64,000 nt of DNA from Gammaproteobacteria bacterium RIFCSPHIGHO2_02_FULL_42_43 (GCA_001801425.1 MGXR01000013.1:62001-126000); one strand, 5' to 3'. Positions 27,727-37,892 are shown, counted from the stretch's first letter. The notes: a model not told the origin generated them from the letters alone. A program made the numbers and translations.

Positions 27727-27978
27727 TTATTTGTTTAGTTCATTATAAATAACATCGATAACATCGGACACTAAACGTACGGATTTAAATTCTTCTGGGT
27801 TAAATTTCCTACCCGTTAGGGTTTGCAAATGTGCAATCAAATCTACTGCATCAATGCTATCCAAATCCAATGCATCATATAAATTCGAATCAAGTTGAAT
27901 TGTGTTGGGATCAATTTCAAAAAGCTCATGCATTACTTTTTTCAGTTCATGAAAAATTTCATCTTTATTTGCGTGCAT
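27727..27978 (-). CDS. Acyl carrier protein (second)
   Basis: An 83-residue carrier protein with the phosphopantetheine site in DLDSIDAVDLIAHLQ (Ser41 by count). A perfect AGGAGGT ribosome site at 27984–27990 fixes the start at 27978. Aryl polyene pathways use two carriers with different jobs, one for the growing chain and one whose role is less clear. No phosphopantetheinyl transferase lies in the cluster, so a general one must act on it. Confidence 0.92.
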   Translation of the reverse strand: MHANKDEIFHELKKVMHELFEIDPNTIQLDSNLYDALDLDSIDAVDLIAHLQTLTGRKFNPEEFKSVRLVSDVIDVIYNELNK

Positions 27979-28160
27979 TGCATACCTCCTGTATTTTACG
28001 ATATGAATCCTTTATAAGCTCAGATAATAGCGTCATTTTGGGTATCTCATCTTGCACAACGAAACATTTCAACACTCACAATCCGGCCGTTAAAACTTCA
28101 CTCATATTGCTTTAGTTCATCAAAATAAGAAGCTCGTATCTTGAAATAAGGAAGGTTTGA

Positions 28161-28424
28161 TTACTTCTTATGGTTGTTAATAAAACTAACGAGCGCCTGC
28201 ACCGATTGAAAATGTTGATGCAACGACGGATCATCTGCATTCATCGTAACATTATACTTCTTCTTAATAGCAACCCCTAATTCAAGCGCATCAATCGAAT
28301 CCAGACCAAGGCCATCAACAAACAACGGCTGTTTGCTATCAATATCGCTCAACTGCACATCTTCTAAATTGAGTACATCAATAATCAATTGCTTCACCTC
28401 AAGTTCAGATACTAACGTAGTCAT
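28161..28424 (-). CDS. Acyl carrier protein (first)
   Basis: An 87-residue carrier protein with the attachment serine in GLGLDSIDALELGVA and the following helix KKKYNVTMNAD. It overlaps the acyltransferase gene by 20 bp. The 182-bp stretch to the next carrier gene (27979–28160) is unusually long for this tightly packed operon; it shows only a stop-interrupted short frame and a strong ribosome site, and may hold processing or regulatory RNA. Confidence 0.92.
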   Translation of the reverse strand: MTTLVSELEVKQLIIDVLNLEDVQLSDIDSKQPLFVDGLGLDSIDALELGVAIKKKYNVTMNADDPSLHQHFQSVQALVSFINNHKK

Positions 28425-29202
28425 TTATTTTCACACCTTTGTTTAGTTCATCGGCGATGTAGCGCGTTAAATGCCTTGCGGCAATTGAAGGCGGCGTTTT
28501 ACCAGTTAAGAAATCGCTAGGGTTAATCTCTTTTCCCACTTTAATGATATATCTTACCTTCTTCTCAGGTATTTTATACCACTTCCCATCTTTGTCTAGA
28601 CAGCTTTTTGTACAGCTAATATGAATTAATATTATTGGGGTATTCGTGCGGACAACGATATTTGCGGGTCCACGTTGCAAGACTATCGGCTGTCCGGGTG
28701 TCGTGCGCGTTCCTTCAGGAAAGATTAAAAAATTATTGCCTTCGTCGAGTAATTTTTTTATCTGCGAAACTGTTTCCATTGATTGTTTATTTTGCACATA
28801 TCCACAACTCTGGATAATTTTTTTCATAAAAAAATTATCCAGTAAAGATTCTTTCACGATAACCTGACATTGCCTTAACCTCGAAACAATTAAAACATAA
28901 TCAATTAACGTGGGATGATTACTCAAAATTAAATGAGATTTGCATTGTGCTAATTTTTCAAAATCATGAAATTCAAACTCAGCGATCCCAAGTGACTTCA
29001 TCATCAATACAAACCATTTGAAAAAAATACTAACAACGCGCTGGGATCTCAAATGTTTTACAGATATATCTGAACTAGTGTAATTAATCATCGGGGTGAT
29101 AACATAACCCAATAACAATCCACCAATACCAAATGTCGAGAAGCTTAGACCCGTTGCGAAAATGCGCCAAATAAAATTTATCTGGTATAGAAACCATGTC
29201 AT
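28405..29202 (-). CDS. PlsC-like 1-acylglycerol-3-phosphate acyltransferase family protein
   Basis: A 265-residue membrane-associated acyltransferase. The ATG at 29202 (MTWFLYQINFIWRIFATG) overlaps the stop of the chain-length-factor gene (ATGA); a longer frame from 29280 runs inside that gene. Motifs: LSNHPTLIDYVLI (HX4D), FPEGTRTTPG and the basic patch after it. It probably attaches an acyl or polyene chain to a lipid carrier; aryl polyene clusters usually carry such a gene. Confidence 0.88.
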   Translation of the reverse strand: MTWFLYQINFIWRIFATGLSFSTFGIGGLLLGYVITPMINYTSSDISVKHLRSQRVVSIFFKWFVLMMKSLGIAEFEFHDFEKLAQCKSHLILSNHPTLIDYVLIVSRLRQCQVIVKESLLDNFFMKKIIQSCGYVQNKQSMETVSQIKKLLDEGNNFLIFPEGTRTTPGQPIVLQRGPANIVVRTNTPIILIHISCTKSCLDKDGKWYKIPEKKVRYIIKVGKEINPSDFLTGKTPPSIAARHLTRYIADELNKGVKINDYVSI

Positions 29203-29906
29203 ATATGATTCCTTTTCCACGCAATTCTTTTGCAGCAGTCGCCTTGTGTTAAAAATTCTACCCCTGCCCCATTTAACCAATCATAAAAAAGCAATGCCCC
29301 CGCAATCTTATTTTCACTTTCTGAGTTATCTAAGCAATCAACGATGTTCACTGAAAACATTTTTTTTCTAATTACTTGAGTTGACAATAAAAATGCGACT
29401 GCGTATTGCTGGTCGCTTGAAAGATTGAGAGATTGATATTCAGTCGGTATGTGATCATCAAAAATGGTTAATAATGCTTGGTTATCTGGATGTAATTTAA
29501 GCCAGGTAAGCGCAGATACCACGCCGGTTAAAAAAGTGTTTTTTCCAGATGCAATTGACGTCATATTTTGTTGTAGTTTATGAACAATAGAGAAAATCCC
29601 AGACGCAGTATTATGCACGGAATGAGAAAAATCTGACGGTGATAATAACTCACCTCTACTTAAGTCAGTTAATAAACTCACACCACAATTCAACTCTCCA
29701 TGTTCGGAACAAAAAACTGCATAATCAATTGAATGGTTTTCCACTACTTGTGATGCCACTGTTAAAGCCATTTTAACAGCTGTGTTACAAGATCTCGCGA
29801 TAACGGGCGGAATATATTTTTTATATAAAGCAGACAAATCAGATGCAGAGGAAAATTCTGGCAATAAACAGGCGCTAGATAAAATACTAATTACTTGCGG
29901 AAGCAT
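29199..29906 (-). CDS. Ketosynthase chain-length factor
   Basis: A 235-residue partner of the ketosynthase, belonging to the short 'beta-ketoacyl synthase-like, chain-length factor' family of aryl polyene clusters. The start at 29906 (MLPQVISILSSACLLPEFSS) is preferred over 29969, which lies further inside the methyltransferase gene. The protein lacks the catalytic Cys and has HSVHNTASGIFSIVHKLQQ in that region. It overlaps both neighbours (20 bp and 4 bp). Confidence 0.75.
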   Translation of the reverse strand: MLPQVISILSSACLLPEFSSASDLSALYKKYIPPVIARSCNTAVKMALTVASQVVENHSIDYAVFCSEHGELNCGVSLLTDLSRGELLSPSDFSHSVHNTASGIFSIVHKLQQNMTSIASGKNTFLTGVVSALTWLKLHPDNQALLTIFDDHIPTEYQSLNLSSDQQYAVAFLLSTQVIRKKMFSVNIVDCLDNSESENKIAGALLFYDWLNGAGVEFLTQGDCCKRIAWKRNHI

Positions 29907-30978
29907 GATTCTTTTTCTTGCAACATAATAACGTATGCCCCGCGCCAATATGATCAATATCTTCATCAATATAAAGATTGGCTTGATGAATGAGTTTTAT
30001 CATATCCTTAGAGTGATACATTCTGCTATTGCCATTCGCCATACAAGTAAAATAGATTGAGGTGCAGTTAATAGTATATTCTGCCGCGCGATAAGTCTGC
30101 CTATCCCAAAACAACTCGAGAATATACAAGGAAGTATTGCGATCCATCACATCAGCGGCACGCTGCAAAATACTTAAAATTTTTTCCTCCGAAAAGCAAT
30201 CTAGAAATTGACTCATCCAAATAACATCCGCTGTGCGCGGTAATGTTGCAGTCGGGTCTAGTAGATCAATCTCAAATTCATCGACACGATCACTGAAACC
30301 TTCTTGCACCATATTTTTTTGTGCAACGATAAGTTGCTCCGGTAAATCAGCGATGGTAATACGCACATTCGGATTGTATTTAAGGCAGGCTATCGCCCAT
30401 TTTCCTGTGTTACCGCCAACATCCAGTAACTGATGAACTGGTTTTGAAAAAATAAGTGGCAGTACAACAGGAAATGCTTTATCTGAATAATAATGATCGA
30501 AAGCAAACCAACTGTCTTTAACTGTTTTTGGCAATGTTGACAGCGCTGGATAAATTGTTTCCCACTCACCAAATAGTTTTAATCCTTCCGGTTTTCCTGA
30601 TTTAATGGCATCCAACAAACTAAACAAACCTTGATAACAAACGTTCTGAATAAAATCAATGTTCACTTGAACCATACTGTCACATAAAATAAAATGGCCC
30701 ACTTTATCGAGAACATAATTGTCTCCATTGAGCCAGACCAATTTACAGCTTAATCCTAAATCCAGCAATACCTTCACGCCATACACACTGAGATTGAGCT
30801 CAGCCGCAACACGAGCAGCGTCGATACCATGCTCGCCGTGCTCACCAATTAACCCGATAACACCCAGCTTCCATAAAGCATAAGTGCATTGAAACACAAC
30901 GGGGTAACATGCGATTTTCAGCGCTTCTTCTTTTGCCTGTAGCGCAGAAGAAGCGTCTGGGGTATGCCAATATTCCAA
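29887..30978 (-). CDS. O-methyltransferase with N-terminal dimerisation domain
   Basis: A 363-residue class I SAM methyltransferase of the plant-type O-methyltransferase architecture: a helical or winged-helix N-terminal domain (about 1–170), then LLDVGGNTGKWAIACL (SAM loop, about 190–205), IADLPEQL and VIWMSQFLDCFSEEK. It could methylate the aryl head-group hydroxyl of the polyene. A terminal Asn/Ala/Ser tail overlaps the next gene. A 15-bp gap separates it from the first gene of the operon. Confidence 0.87.
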   Translation of the reverse strand: MEYWHTPDASSALQAKEEALKIACYPVVFQCTYALWKLGVIGLIGEHGEHGIDAARVAAELNLSVYGVKVLLDLGLSCKLVWLNGDNYVLDKVGHFILCDSMVQVNIDFIQNVCYQGLFSLLDAIKSGKPEGLKLFGEWETIYPALSTLPKTVKDSWFAFDHYYSDKAFPVVLPLIFSKPVHQLLDVGGNTGKWAIACLKYNPNVRITIADLPEQLIVAQKNMVQEGFSDRVDEFEIDLLDPTATLPRTADVIWMSQFLDCFSEEKILSILQRAADVMDRNTSLYILELFWDRQTYRAAEYTINCTSIYFTCMANGNSRMYHSKDMIKLIHQANLYIDEDIDHIGAGHTLLCCKKKNHASASN

Positions 30979-30993
30979 TATGGTACTGCTTTC

Positions 30994-31383
30994 TTAATGA
31001 TGAAGGTGATACTGGATATCACGATTCAACAGGATCACCCACTTATTGAAATTGCGGTGAATCAAGCCGTTACCAGCCCTCAAATTATGCGAGCCTTCAT
31101 AGATGATCGAATAATTGCTGCTAGAATACGGAATCTTGACGTCCGCTCTGTGATTACGGACAAAGGCAGTCGCCCTAATTAGACCCGGCTTAACTTTAAC
31201 TGCATGCCAATAGCGTCGTTCATTCGTCGCCGCCATAATCGCAACACCTACTTGATGACGAGTTAAATGGGGAGGTACTGACTGGTCATGAAGATTGTGC
31301 ACCGAAACAACCCTTGCGCAACTGAATAAGAACATCGAAGCAATTAAAAAAGTTAATCCGATAATTGATTTTTTAAACATCAT
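30994..31383 (-). CDS. Small lipoprotein, first gene of the polyene operon
   Basis: A 129-residue protein with a signal peptide and lipobox FLFSC (Cys22). The C-terminal half VKPGLIRATAFVRNHRADVKIPY and NYSIIYEGSHNLRAGNG is of a recurring gammaproteobacterial lipoprotein type of unknown role. It may belong to the polyene export or anchoring machinery, or simply share the promoter. ATGATG at the start leaves two possible initiators. No convincing promoter was found upstream, only a weak TTGCTT–17 bp–TAAAAA arrangement. Confidence 0.7.
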   Translation of the reverse strand: MMFKKSIIGLTFLIASMFLFSCARVVSVHNLHDQSVPPHLTRHQVGVAIMAATNERRYWHAVKVKPGLIRATAFVRNHRADVKIPYSSSNYSIIYEGSHNLRAGNGLIHRNFNKWVILLNRDIQYHLHH

Positions 31384-31480
31384 AGAATCCTACCTATTGT
31401 TAAACCTGTGTTTGACGTTTTTTAACCACTAAAATTTTATCAAGCAAATTACTTAGATTCAACTACAGCGAGAATTCTGA

Positions 31481-31510
31481 TTGAATCAATGCGAATTGCT
31501 GTGCTACTCT
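31481..31510 (+). promoter_or_regulatory. Candidate sigma-70 promoter for the small lipoprotein gene
   Basis: TTGAAT (31481–31486) and TACTCT (31505–31510) with an 18-bp spacer. The predicted start of transcription would lie about 25 bp before the ATG at 31542. AGGA near 31531 is a plausible ribosome site. Confidence 0.45.
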
Positions 31511-31541
31511 ATGGACGGTAATTTCACTAATCAGGATCTAT

Positions 31542-31904
31542 ATGAAAACACACACACGAGTTCTAATAATCGCTTTTTCCAGCACCGTTCTGGCAGTTAC
31601 TGCGGGTTGTTTGAATATGCCAACCAAGCCAGCTAAAATTTCACCGACCCATGTTTCTCAAGCTCAATACAAAAATTTTACCTGCAAAGAATTATTGAGC
31701 GAAAGAACCGCTCTATCCGATCAAGAAGGGAATTTAATCGCCGCCCAAAATGAAAGAATTAAAAATAGCAAAATTCAAGGTGTCGTATTTGGATTTGGGC
31801 AGGGAGATAGTGTGGCCGCTCCGGAATTAGCTGATGTCAAGGGAAGATTGGTTGCTGTCCATGAGTCCATTAGCAATAGACATTGCATGATTCAAAGACA
31901 TTAA
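31542..31904 (+). CDS. Lipoprotein of unknown function
   Basis: A 120-residue protein with a signal peptide and lipobox TAGC (Cys23). The mature part begins LNMPTKPAKISPTHVSQAQY and ends in GFGQGDSVAAPELADVKGRLVAV, typical of a widespread family of short gammaproteobacterial lipoproteins in which YxxxxCxEL precedes a helical region and a 'K-G-E' type loop. The function is not known. It is monocistronic and convergent with greA; the two ends are separated by a GC-rich hairpin. Confidence 0.75.
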   Translation: MKTHTRVLIIAFSSTVLAVTAGCLNMPTKPAKISPTHVSQAQYKNFTCKELLSERTALSDQEGNLIAAQNERIKNSKIQGVVFGFGQGDSVAAPELADVKGRLVAVHESISNRHCMIQRH

Positions 31905-31916
31905 AACCACGTCATG

Positions 31917-31932
31917 CCGCGCGAACGCGCGG
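31917..31932. terminator. GC hairpin between convergent genes
   Basis: CCGCGCG/CGCGCGG with an AA loop, placed between the stop of the lipoprotein gene and the stop of greA. It has no T-run on either side, so it is at best a weak bidirectional terminator. Confidence 0.4.
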
Positions 31933-32412
31933 TTACACGGTGTATTCCACCTTCACCACCTCATAAATCACTTCGCCGCTGGGCGACAGCACAATCACCT
32001 CATCAGTTTCCATTTTTCCAATCATGGCGCGGGCAACAGGAGAAGTAACAGAAATTTTTCGATGTTTTAAATCCGCTTCATCTTCACCGACAATTTGGTA
32101 AATCACTTCTTCTTCGCTGTGCACATTCACGAGTGTTACCGTGGCGCCAAAAACCACTTTGCCTTCATTGGGAATTTGAGAAATATCAATCACGCGACAA
32201 TGGGATAACTTGGATTCTAAATCACGAATACGCCCCTCAATAAATCCTTGCTTTTCTTTCGCTGCATGGTATTCCGCATTTTCTTTTAAATCGCCGTGCG
32301 CACGCGCTTCTGCAATCGCTGCGATAATCGCGGGGCGTTCAACTTTTTTTAAGTGTTCCAGTTCTTGTTGTAATTTTTTATGGCCAGCTAAGGTCATGGG
32401 GGTTAGTTGCAT
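31933..32412 (-). CDS. greA: Transcript cleavage factor GreA
   Basis: A 159-residue Gre factor that rescues backtracked RNA polymerase. The N-terminal coiled coil carries the catalytic acidic tip region ([17 protein letters not shown], Asp and Glu near residues 42–45), and the C-terminal FKBP-like domain ends [17 protein letters not shown]. It is the last gene of carA–carB–greA; 50 bp containing a repeat-like GCGCG/GTAAGC segment separates it from carB. Confidence 0.96.
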   Translation of the reverse strand: MQLTPMTLAGHKKLQQELEHLKKVERPAIIAAIAEARAHGDLKENAEYHAAKEKQGFIEGRIRDLESKLSHCRVIDISQIPNEGKVVFGATVTLVNVHSEEEVIYQIVGEDEADLKHRKISVTSPVARAMIGKMETDEVIVLSPSGEVIYEVVKVEYTV

Positions 32413-32462
32413 AAGTACCTCTGCGCACTTGCTACGCTTACGCTTCGCGCGTGCTTCTTTTT

Positions 32463-35400
32463 TTATTGATTATTTTTTATATTCACAATTTCACCAATCT
32501 CTCGCGTTTCAATTGCTAAACACACGGCTTCAGCGCCTGCGAGTGTGGTCGTGTAACAAATGCCGCGCTCAACAGCGCAACGACGAATGGTAAATGAATC
32601 CGCAATCGCTTTTTCGCCTTCCGTCGTATTAATCACGAGCTGCACATCGTTATTGCACATGCGATCCACAATATGCGGCCTACCCTCTTCTACTTTATTC
32701 ACGACATCGCAAGCAAGTTGTGCGTCACGTAACGCACGCGCCGTTCCCGCAGTAGATAATAAATGAAATCCGAGTGCAATTAATTTTTTTGCAATCGCCA
32801 CAACACGCGGTTTATCGGCATCACGCACACTAATAAAAGCAGTTCCTGATAATGGGATTTTGCTATTGGCTGCTAACTCTGCTTTCAAAAATGCACTGCC
32901 CAGTGACGTTGCAATGCCCATGACTTCACCCGTAGAACGCATTTCAGGACCCAAAATTGGATCCACATTTTTAAATTTAGTGAAAGGAAAAATAGGTTTC
33001 TTCACAGAAATATATGCATTATTTTTTCGCTGGATGGACTGTTCGCTGAGTGAAACGCCCGCCATGCAACGCGCCGCAATCGCTACGAGCGGCAAACCTG
33101 TCGCTTTTGCCAAAAAAGGCACGGTGCGTGATGCACGCGGATTCACTTCCAAAATATAAATTTCATTATGTTGTATCGCAAATTGTGCGTTCATCAAACC
33201 AACCACTCGCAGCGCGCGCGCCAGTTTTTCCATTTGTTCACGCAACTGATTTTGTATTGCTTCACTCAAACTGTGCGGCGGAAACACGCACGAAGAATCA
33301 CCGGAATGCACGCCCGCTTGCTCAATATGTTCCATGATGCCCGCAATGAAAATTTCTTTTCCATCCGATATCGCATCAATATCTACTTCGATCGCATCAT
33401 CTAAAAAATGATCGAGTAACAATGGATTTTTCAAAGAGACTTCTTTGATGGATCGTATGTAATCATAAAACTCACGTTCATGAAAAATAATTTTCATGTT
33501 GCGTCCACCCAATACATACGACGGACGCACAATAATCGGATACGTCACTTCTTTCGCAAAACGCAAACCTTCTTCTTTTGAACGCACAATGTTGTTCGCT
33601 GGTTGCTGCAATTTTAATTCATGAATAAGCGCTTGAAAACGCGCACGATCTTCCGCTAAATCAATGGAGTCAGGCGGCGTACCCACAATCGGCACACCCG
33701 CTTTTTCCAACGCATGTGTTAATTTAAGCGGCGTTTGCCCGCCCAGCTGCACGATAACACCTTTGGGTTTTTCGATTCTTACAATTTCCAACACATCTTC
33801 GAGCGTCACTGGCTCGAAATACAAACGATCTGAAATATGAAAATCTGTTGAAACGGTTTCTGGATTACAATTCACCATGATCGTCTCAAACCCAAGCTCA
33901 CGCATCGCAAGCGCTGCATGCACACAACAATAATCAAACTCTAAACCTTGGCCAATGCGATTGGGACCACCACCGAGCACCATGATTTTTTCACGTTGCG
34001 TCGGACGCGATTCATCTTCGCTCTGATACGTAGAATAAAAATACGCAGTGTCAGTTGAAAATTCAGCGCTGCAGGTATCGATGCGTTTGTAAACGGGATG
34101 TAAATGAAATGCATCGCGTTTGCTACGCACTTCTTCTTCTGTTGTATTGAGTAGTGTTGCAATTCTCGCATCTGAAAATCCTTTTTGTTTGATATAAAAT
34201 AATTCTTCGCGCGTGATTGCGTCCAATTTTTTTTCGCTGATTTTATTTTCAATCACGACCAACGCTTCGATTTGCGCTAAAAACCACGGATCAATGTGCG
34301 TGTGCGCAGCAATTTCATCGCATGAAAAACCAAAACGAAATGCGTCAGCAATAAACCATAAGCGCTCATGAGTCGCCATGCGTAATTCTCGGCGAATTTT
34401 TTCTCGCGCTTCTTCGCAATCATATTGATAACTGTCTGAATCCGCGATCACGCGAATTTTTGGTTCTAACCCATGCGCATTAATCTCTAAACCACGAATG
34501 GCTTTTTGCAATGATTCTTGAAAATTGCTGCCAATCGCCATCACTTCGCCAACAGATTTCATTTGTGTCGTCAATCGTTTATTAAGCTGCGGAAATTTTC
34601 CAAATGCAAAGCGCGGAATTTTTGTCACGACGTAATCGATTGTTGGCTCAAATGACGCAGGAGTTTTGCCATTGGTCATTTCATTTTGCAATTCATCTAA
34701 TGTAAAACCAACTGCTAATTTTGCAGCGATACGTGCAATCGGAAAACCCGTTGCTTTCGATGCCAACGCGGATGATCGCGACACGCGCGGATTCATTTCA
34801 ATCACCATCATCTCGCCGTTTTTCGGATTCAATGCAAATTGCACATTGGAGCCGCCGGTATCAACCCCAATTTCGCGCAAAATCGCAATCGCTGCATCGC
34901 GCATGCACTGATATTCTTTGTCTGTAAGTGTTTGTGCAGGTGCGACCGTAATTGAATCGCCTGTGTGAATTCCCATCGGGTCCATATTTTCTATCGAACA
35001 CACAATAATGCAATTGTCTTTGCAGTCGCGCACCACTTCTAATTCAAATTCTTTCCAACCAATAATCGATTCGTCGATTAATAATTCGTGTGTCGGCGAT
35101 AAATCAAAACCACGTTCGCAAATATCAATCAATTCATCGCGATGATACGCAATGCCACCGCCCGTGCCGCCCAACGTAAATGACGGACGAATCACCACCG
35201 GAAATCCAATCTCTTCTACAATGCGAAGCGCGTCTGCCATCGTGTGCGCAATACCTGAGCGCGGCGTTTTTAATCCAATTTTTTGCATGGATTTTGCAAA
35301 CAGTTCTCGATCTTCTGCTTTATCAATCGCCTCGCGTGAAGCGCCAATTAATTCTACGTTATATTTTTTTAAAACCCCTTCGCGCGCTAAATCTAACGCG

Positions 35401-35693
35401 CAATTCAACGCCGTTTGTCCACCCATGGTCGGCAATAATGCATCGGGGCGTTCTTTTTCAATAATGCGCGCCACTACGCTCCACTGAATCGGCTCGATGT
35501 AAATCACATCCGCCATCGTAGGATCTGTCATGATGGTGGCGGGATTAGAATTAATTAACACCACGCGAAATCCAAGCTCGCGTAATGCCACGCACGCTTG
35601 CGTTCCGGAATAATCAAATTCGCATGCTTGCCCAATCACGATGGGACCTGCGCCAATGATTAATATTGTTTGGATGTCAGCGCGTTTTGGCAT
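32463..35693 (-). CDS. carB: Carbamoyl-phosphate synthase large subunit
   Basis: CarB makes carbamoyl phosphate from bicarbonate, ammonia and two ATP for arginine and pyrimidine synthesis. The 1076 residues show both ATP-grasp halves ([22 protein letters not shown] and [20 protein letters not shown]) and the C-terminal MGS-like allosteric domain. Full-length, no obvious lesion. It overlaps carA by 17 bp. Confidence 0.98.
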   Translation of the reverse strand: MPKRADIQTILIIGAGPIVIGQACEFDYSGTQACVALRELGFRVVLINSNPATIMTDPTMADVIYIEPIQWSVVARIIEKERPDALLPTMGGQTALNCALDLAREGVLKKYNVELIGASREAIDKAEDRELFAKSMQKIGLKTPRSGIAHTMADALRIVEEIGFPVVIRPSFTLGGTGGGIAYHRDELIDICERGFDLSPTHELLIDESIIGWKEFELEVVRDCKDNCIIVCSIENMDPMGIHTGDSITVAPAQTLTDKEYQCMRDAAIAILREIGVDTGGSNVQFALNPKNGEMMVIEMNPRVSRSSALASKATGFPIARIAAKLAVGFTLDELQNEMTNGKTPASFEPTIDYVVTKIPRFAFGKFPQLNKRLTTQMKSVGEVMAIGSNFQESLQKAIRGLEINAHGLEPKIRVIADSDSYQYDCEEAREKIRRELRMATHERLWFIADAFRFGFSCDEIAAHTHIDPWFLAQIEALVVIENKISEKKLDAITREELFYIKQKGFSDARIATLLNTTEEEVRSKRDAFHLHPVYKRIDTCSAEFSTDTAYFYSTYQSEDESRPTQREKIMVLGGGPNRIGQGLEFDYCCVHAALAMRELGFETIMVNCNPETVSTDFHISDRLYFEPVTLEDVLEIVRIEKPKGVIVQLGGQTPLKLTHALEKAGVPIVGTPPDSIDLAEDRARFQALIHELKLQQPANNIVRSKEEGLRFAKEVTYPIIVRPSYVLGGRNMKIIFHEREFYDYIRSIKEVSLKNPLLLDHFLDDAIEVDIDAISDGKEIFIAGIMEHIEQAGVHSGDSSCVFPPHSLSEAIQNQLREQMEKLARALRVVGLMNAQFAIQHNEIYILEVNPRASRTVPFLAKATGLPLVAIAARCMAGVSLSEQSIQRKNNAYISVKKPIFPFTKFKNVDPILGPEMRSTGEVMGIATSLGSAFLKAELAANSKIPLSGTAFISVRDADKPRVVAIAKKLIALGFHLLSTAGTARALRDAQLACDVVNKVEEGRPHIVDRMCNNDVQLVINTTEGEKAIADSFTIRRCAVERGICYTTTLAGAEAVCLAIETREIGEIVNIKNNQ

Positions 35694-36783
35694 AGGTTAG
35701 AAACTCATCAAATAAAGAAGTAATATCGTGCGGCCCCGGCCCTGCTTCTGGATGGCCCTGAAATGCCATTATTTTTTTTGTTTTGTGTAAAAAACCTTGT
35801 AGCGTATGATCGAATAACGACACGTGCGTGATCATTAATTCGGGCGGCAATGTTTTTTCATCGACGCAAAAACTGTGGTTCTGACTGGTGATGAATATTT
35901 TTTTAGATCGCACGTCTTGTACGGGGTGATTAATTCCATGATGACCAAATTTCATTTTTAATGTTTTAGCGCCGAAAGCCAATGCAATCAACTGAAATCC
36001 CAAACAAATACCAAACAGCGGAATATTTTTTTCCATCAACTGTTGGATGTTGCGAATCGCATAATCACACGCAGCAGGATCGCCAGGGCCGTTAGACAAC
36101 ACTACGCCATCAGGTTTTAATTTCAACACTGCTTCTGCAGAAGTGGTCGCGGGAACAATCGTTAAACGGCAACCGCGCGCTTCCAATAATCGTAAAATAT
36201 TTTCTTTCACACCAAAATCGTACACCACCAGATGTAATTTATTTTTTTCTAAACGCTTTATAATTGCTGAGGTTGTTACCTCAATCGCTAGATCTTTGTT
36301 GTGTAATCCAGCAAAACTGCGCGCTTTGACAATCGCTTCATCCGCACTTGTTTTTCCCGTGACAATACAACCACTTTGCGCGCCTTTCTCGCGTAAAATC
36401 CGTGTTAATTGACGCGTGTCGATGCCCGCAATCGCGACGATGTTGTCGCGTTTTAAAAAATCGGTCAGACTTTCGGTCGCTCGCCAATTGCTAACGATGA
36501 GCGATAATTCTCGAAGAATAATTCCCGCAACTTGAATGCGAGGAGACTCCCCATCTTCTGGATTAATACCTGTGTTTCCAATGTGCGGATAAGTGAAGGT
36601 AACGATTTGGCGACGATAGGAGGGATCAGTCAAAATTTCTTGATAGCCCGTCATGCCGGTATTAAACACCACCTCGCCAACGGTTTCGCCGGAAGCGCCA
36701 ACAGAAACACCTGAAAATACCGAGCCATCGGCTAACGCCAAAATCGCGGGGGTTGATGGCGGCACAAGGCTCGTGAATGACAT
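35677..36783 (-). CDS. carA: Carbamoyl-phosphate synthase small subunit
   Basis: The glutaminase subunit that feeds ammonia to CarB. The ATG at 36783 ([25 protein letters not shown]) gives 368 residues, normal for the family; a longer frame starting at 36861 extends into the target duplication and end of a mobile element and is not preferred. The class I amidotransferase triad is visible: FGICLGFQL (Cys), and [10 protein letters not shown] (His and Glu). First gene of carA–carB–greA. Confidence 0.95.
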   Translation of the reverse strand: MSFTSLVPPSTPAILALADGSVFSGVSVGASGETVGEVVFNTGMTGYQEILTDPSYRRQIVTFTYPHIGNTGINPEDGESPRIQVAGIILRELSLIVSNWRATESLTDFLKRDNIVAIAGIDTRQLTRILREKGAQSGCIVTGKTSADEAIVKARSFAGLHNKDLAIEVTTSAIIKRLEKNKLHLVVYDFGVKENILRLLEARGCRLTIVPATTSAEAVLKLKPDGVVLSNGPGDPAACDYAIRNIQQLMEKNIPLFGICLGFQLIALAFGAKTLKMKFGHHGINHPVQDVRSKKIFITSQNHSFCVDEKTLPPELMITHVSLFDHTLQGFLHKTKKIMAFQGHPEAGPGPHDITSLFDEFLTYAKTR

Positions 36784-36848
36784 GTCAAAATACCGTAAAC
36801 TGACTCGGTGCAGGATACGCGATGCAGGCAAAAAAGGCCAGGACTCAT

Positions 36849-36900
36849 CAGCAATTCCCACTCTGAAGGTTGATTAACTTATGAAAGCGGGGGAGAGCTG
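36849..36900. mobile_element. Miniature element, copy C (internally deleted, 52 bp)
   Basis: It has the left end CAGCAATTCCCACTCTGAAG and continuation GTTGATTAACTTA of the 174-bp element, then jumps straight to the right end TGAAAGCGGGGGAGAGCTG. It is flanked by AGGACTCAT (36840–36848) and AGGGCTCAT (36901–36909), a 9-bp duplication with one mismatch, so it is probably the oldest insertion of the three. It sits between divergent carA and the EamA transporter gene; the transporter ATG (36908) begins in the duplicated bases. Confidence 0.85.
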
Positions 36901-36907
36901 AGGGCTC

Positions 36908-37780
36908 ATGTCACTCAAAAGCATTTCTCTTAAAACAGCACTCATGATTACCGTTGCGATTTTATCGTGGTCATCCTCATTTGTGTTTATTCGGGTTGTC
37001 TTGCAGCAATATTCTCCAGGTTCATTGGCTTTATTTCGATATCTGATCGTTTCCGCCACCATGCTAATTTTTTATCTTCGCCTGAAAAATCGGCACAAAC
37101 CAACACTGAAAGAAATGATGCAATTATTTTTCATTGGATTTTTTGGTATTGGTCTTTACATGATTGCCATTAACTATGGAGAACTCACGGTTTCAGCCAG
37201 CATTACGAGTTTTATTATTGGCATGAATCCAATTGTCTCAATGTTATGGGCTATGTGTTTTTTTGGCGAAAAAATCGGTAAAAAAGGCTGGATCGGTGTT
37301 GCCGTCAGTGTTGCGGGGTTGATGATTATTGCGGGTGCTAAATTGTATGACGCTACTTTCGGCATCGGCATGGCGTATATTATTTTTGCGGTGGTGTGCG
37401 CTGGCATGTATAACGTTGCGCAAAAAACACTACTCACCAAATTTCATCCCATCGAAGTTGCTGCCATCACCGCTTGGTGTGGCACGCTTGTGATGCTCAT
37501 CTTTATTCACCCCATGTTGCATGACATTCCCTTGGCAAGCTGGGATGCTACTGCATCGATTATTTATTTAGGTGTGGTGCCCGGTGCTATTGGTTATCTC
37601 GCGTGGAGTTATGCGTTGAGCGGAGAATTGCCGCCCACTAAAGTCGCGTTAACGCTGTATACTCTCCCACTTTTTTGCACATTCATGGGGTGGTTGTTTT
37701 TGGGCGAGCTCCCAACGATGCTCGCAATTTTGGGCGGATGTGTCGCGGTCGTGGGTGCGTTGATTGCGACGCAATATTAA
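36908..37780 (+). CDS. EamA/DMT-family transporter
   Basis: A 290-residue inner-membrane protein with about ten hydrophobic segments in two EamA repeats (first ILSWSSSFVFIRVVLQQYSPG, second AWCGTLVMLIFIHPM...LGVVPGAIGYLAWSYAL). This is the drug/metabolite transporter superfamily; substrate unknown. Ribosome-binding bases (GGGGGAG, GAGGG) come from the miniature element that abuts the start, so the insertion may supply part of its leader. Confidence 0.88.
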   Translation: MSLKSISLKTALMITVAILSWSSSFVFIRVVLQQYSPGSLALFRYLIVSATMLIFYLRLKNRHKPTLKEMMQLFFIGFFGIGLYMIAINYGELTVSASITSFIIGMNPIVSMLWAMCFFGEKIGKKGWIGVAVSVAGLMIIAGAKLYDATFGIGMAYIIFAVVCAGMYNVAQKTLLTKFHPIEVAAITAWCGTLVMLIFIHPMLHDIPLASWDATASIIYLGVVPGAIGYLAWSYALSGELPPTKVALTLYTLPLFCTFMGWLFLGELPTMLAILGGCVAVVGALIATQY

Positions 37781-37892
37781 AATTAACTGGAATGTGCTTT
37801 ATCGTCACATTTTCTACTAAATTCTCAGAATTCCTTAAGATAATCGTGAGAAAATGGTTTCAAAATGTACATAACCCACGAGAAATAGAATC

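Noticed and set aside
34666-35487. Several forward frames over carB
   Set aside because: Shadows of a well-conserved minus-strand gene.
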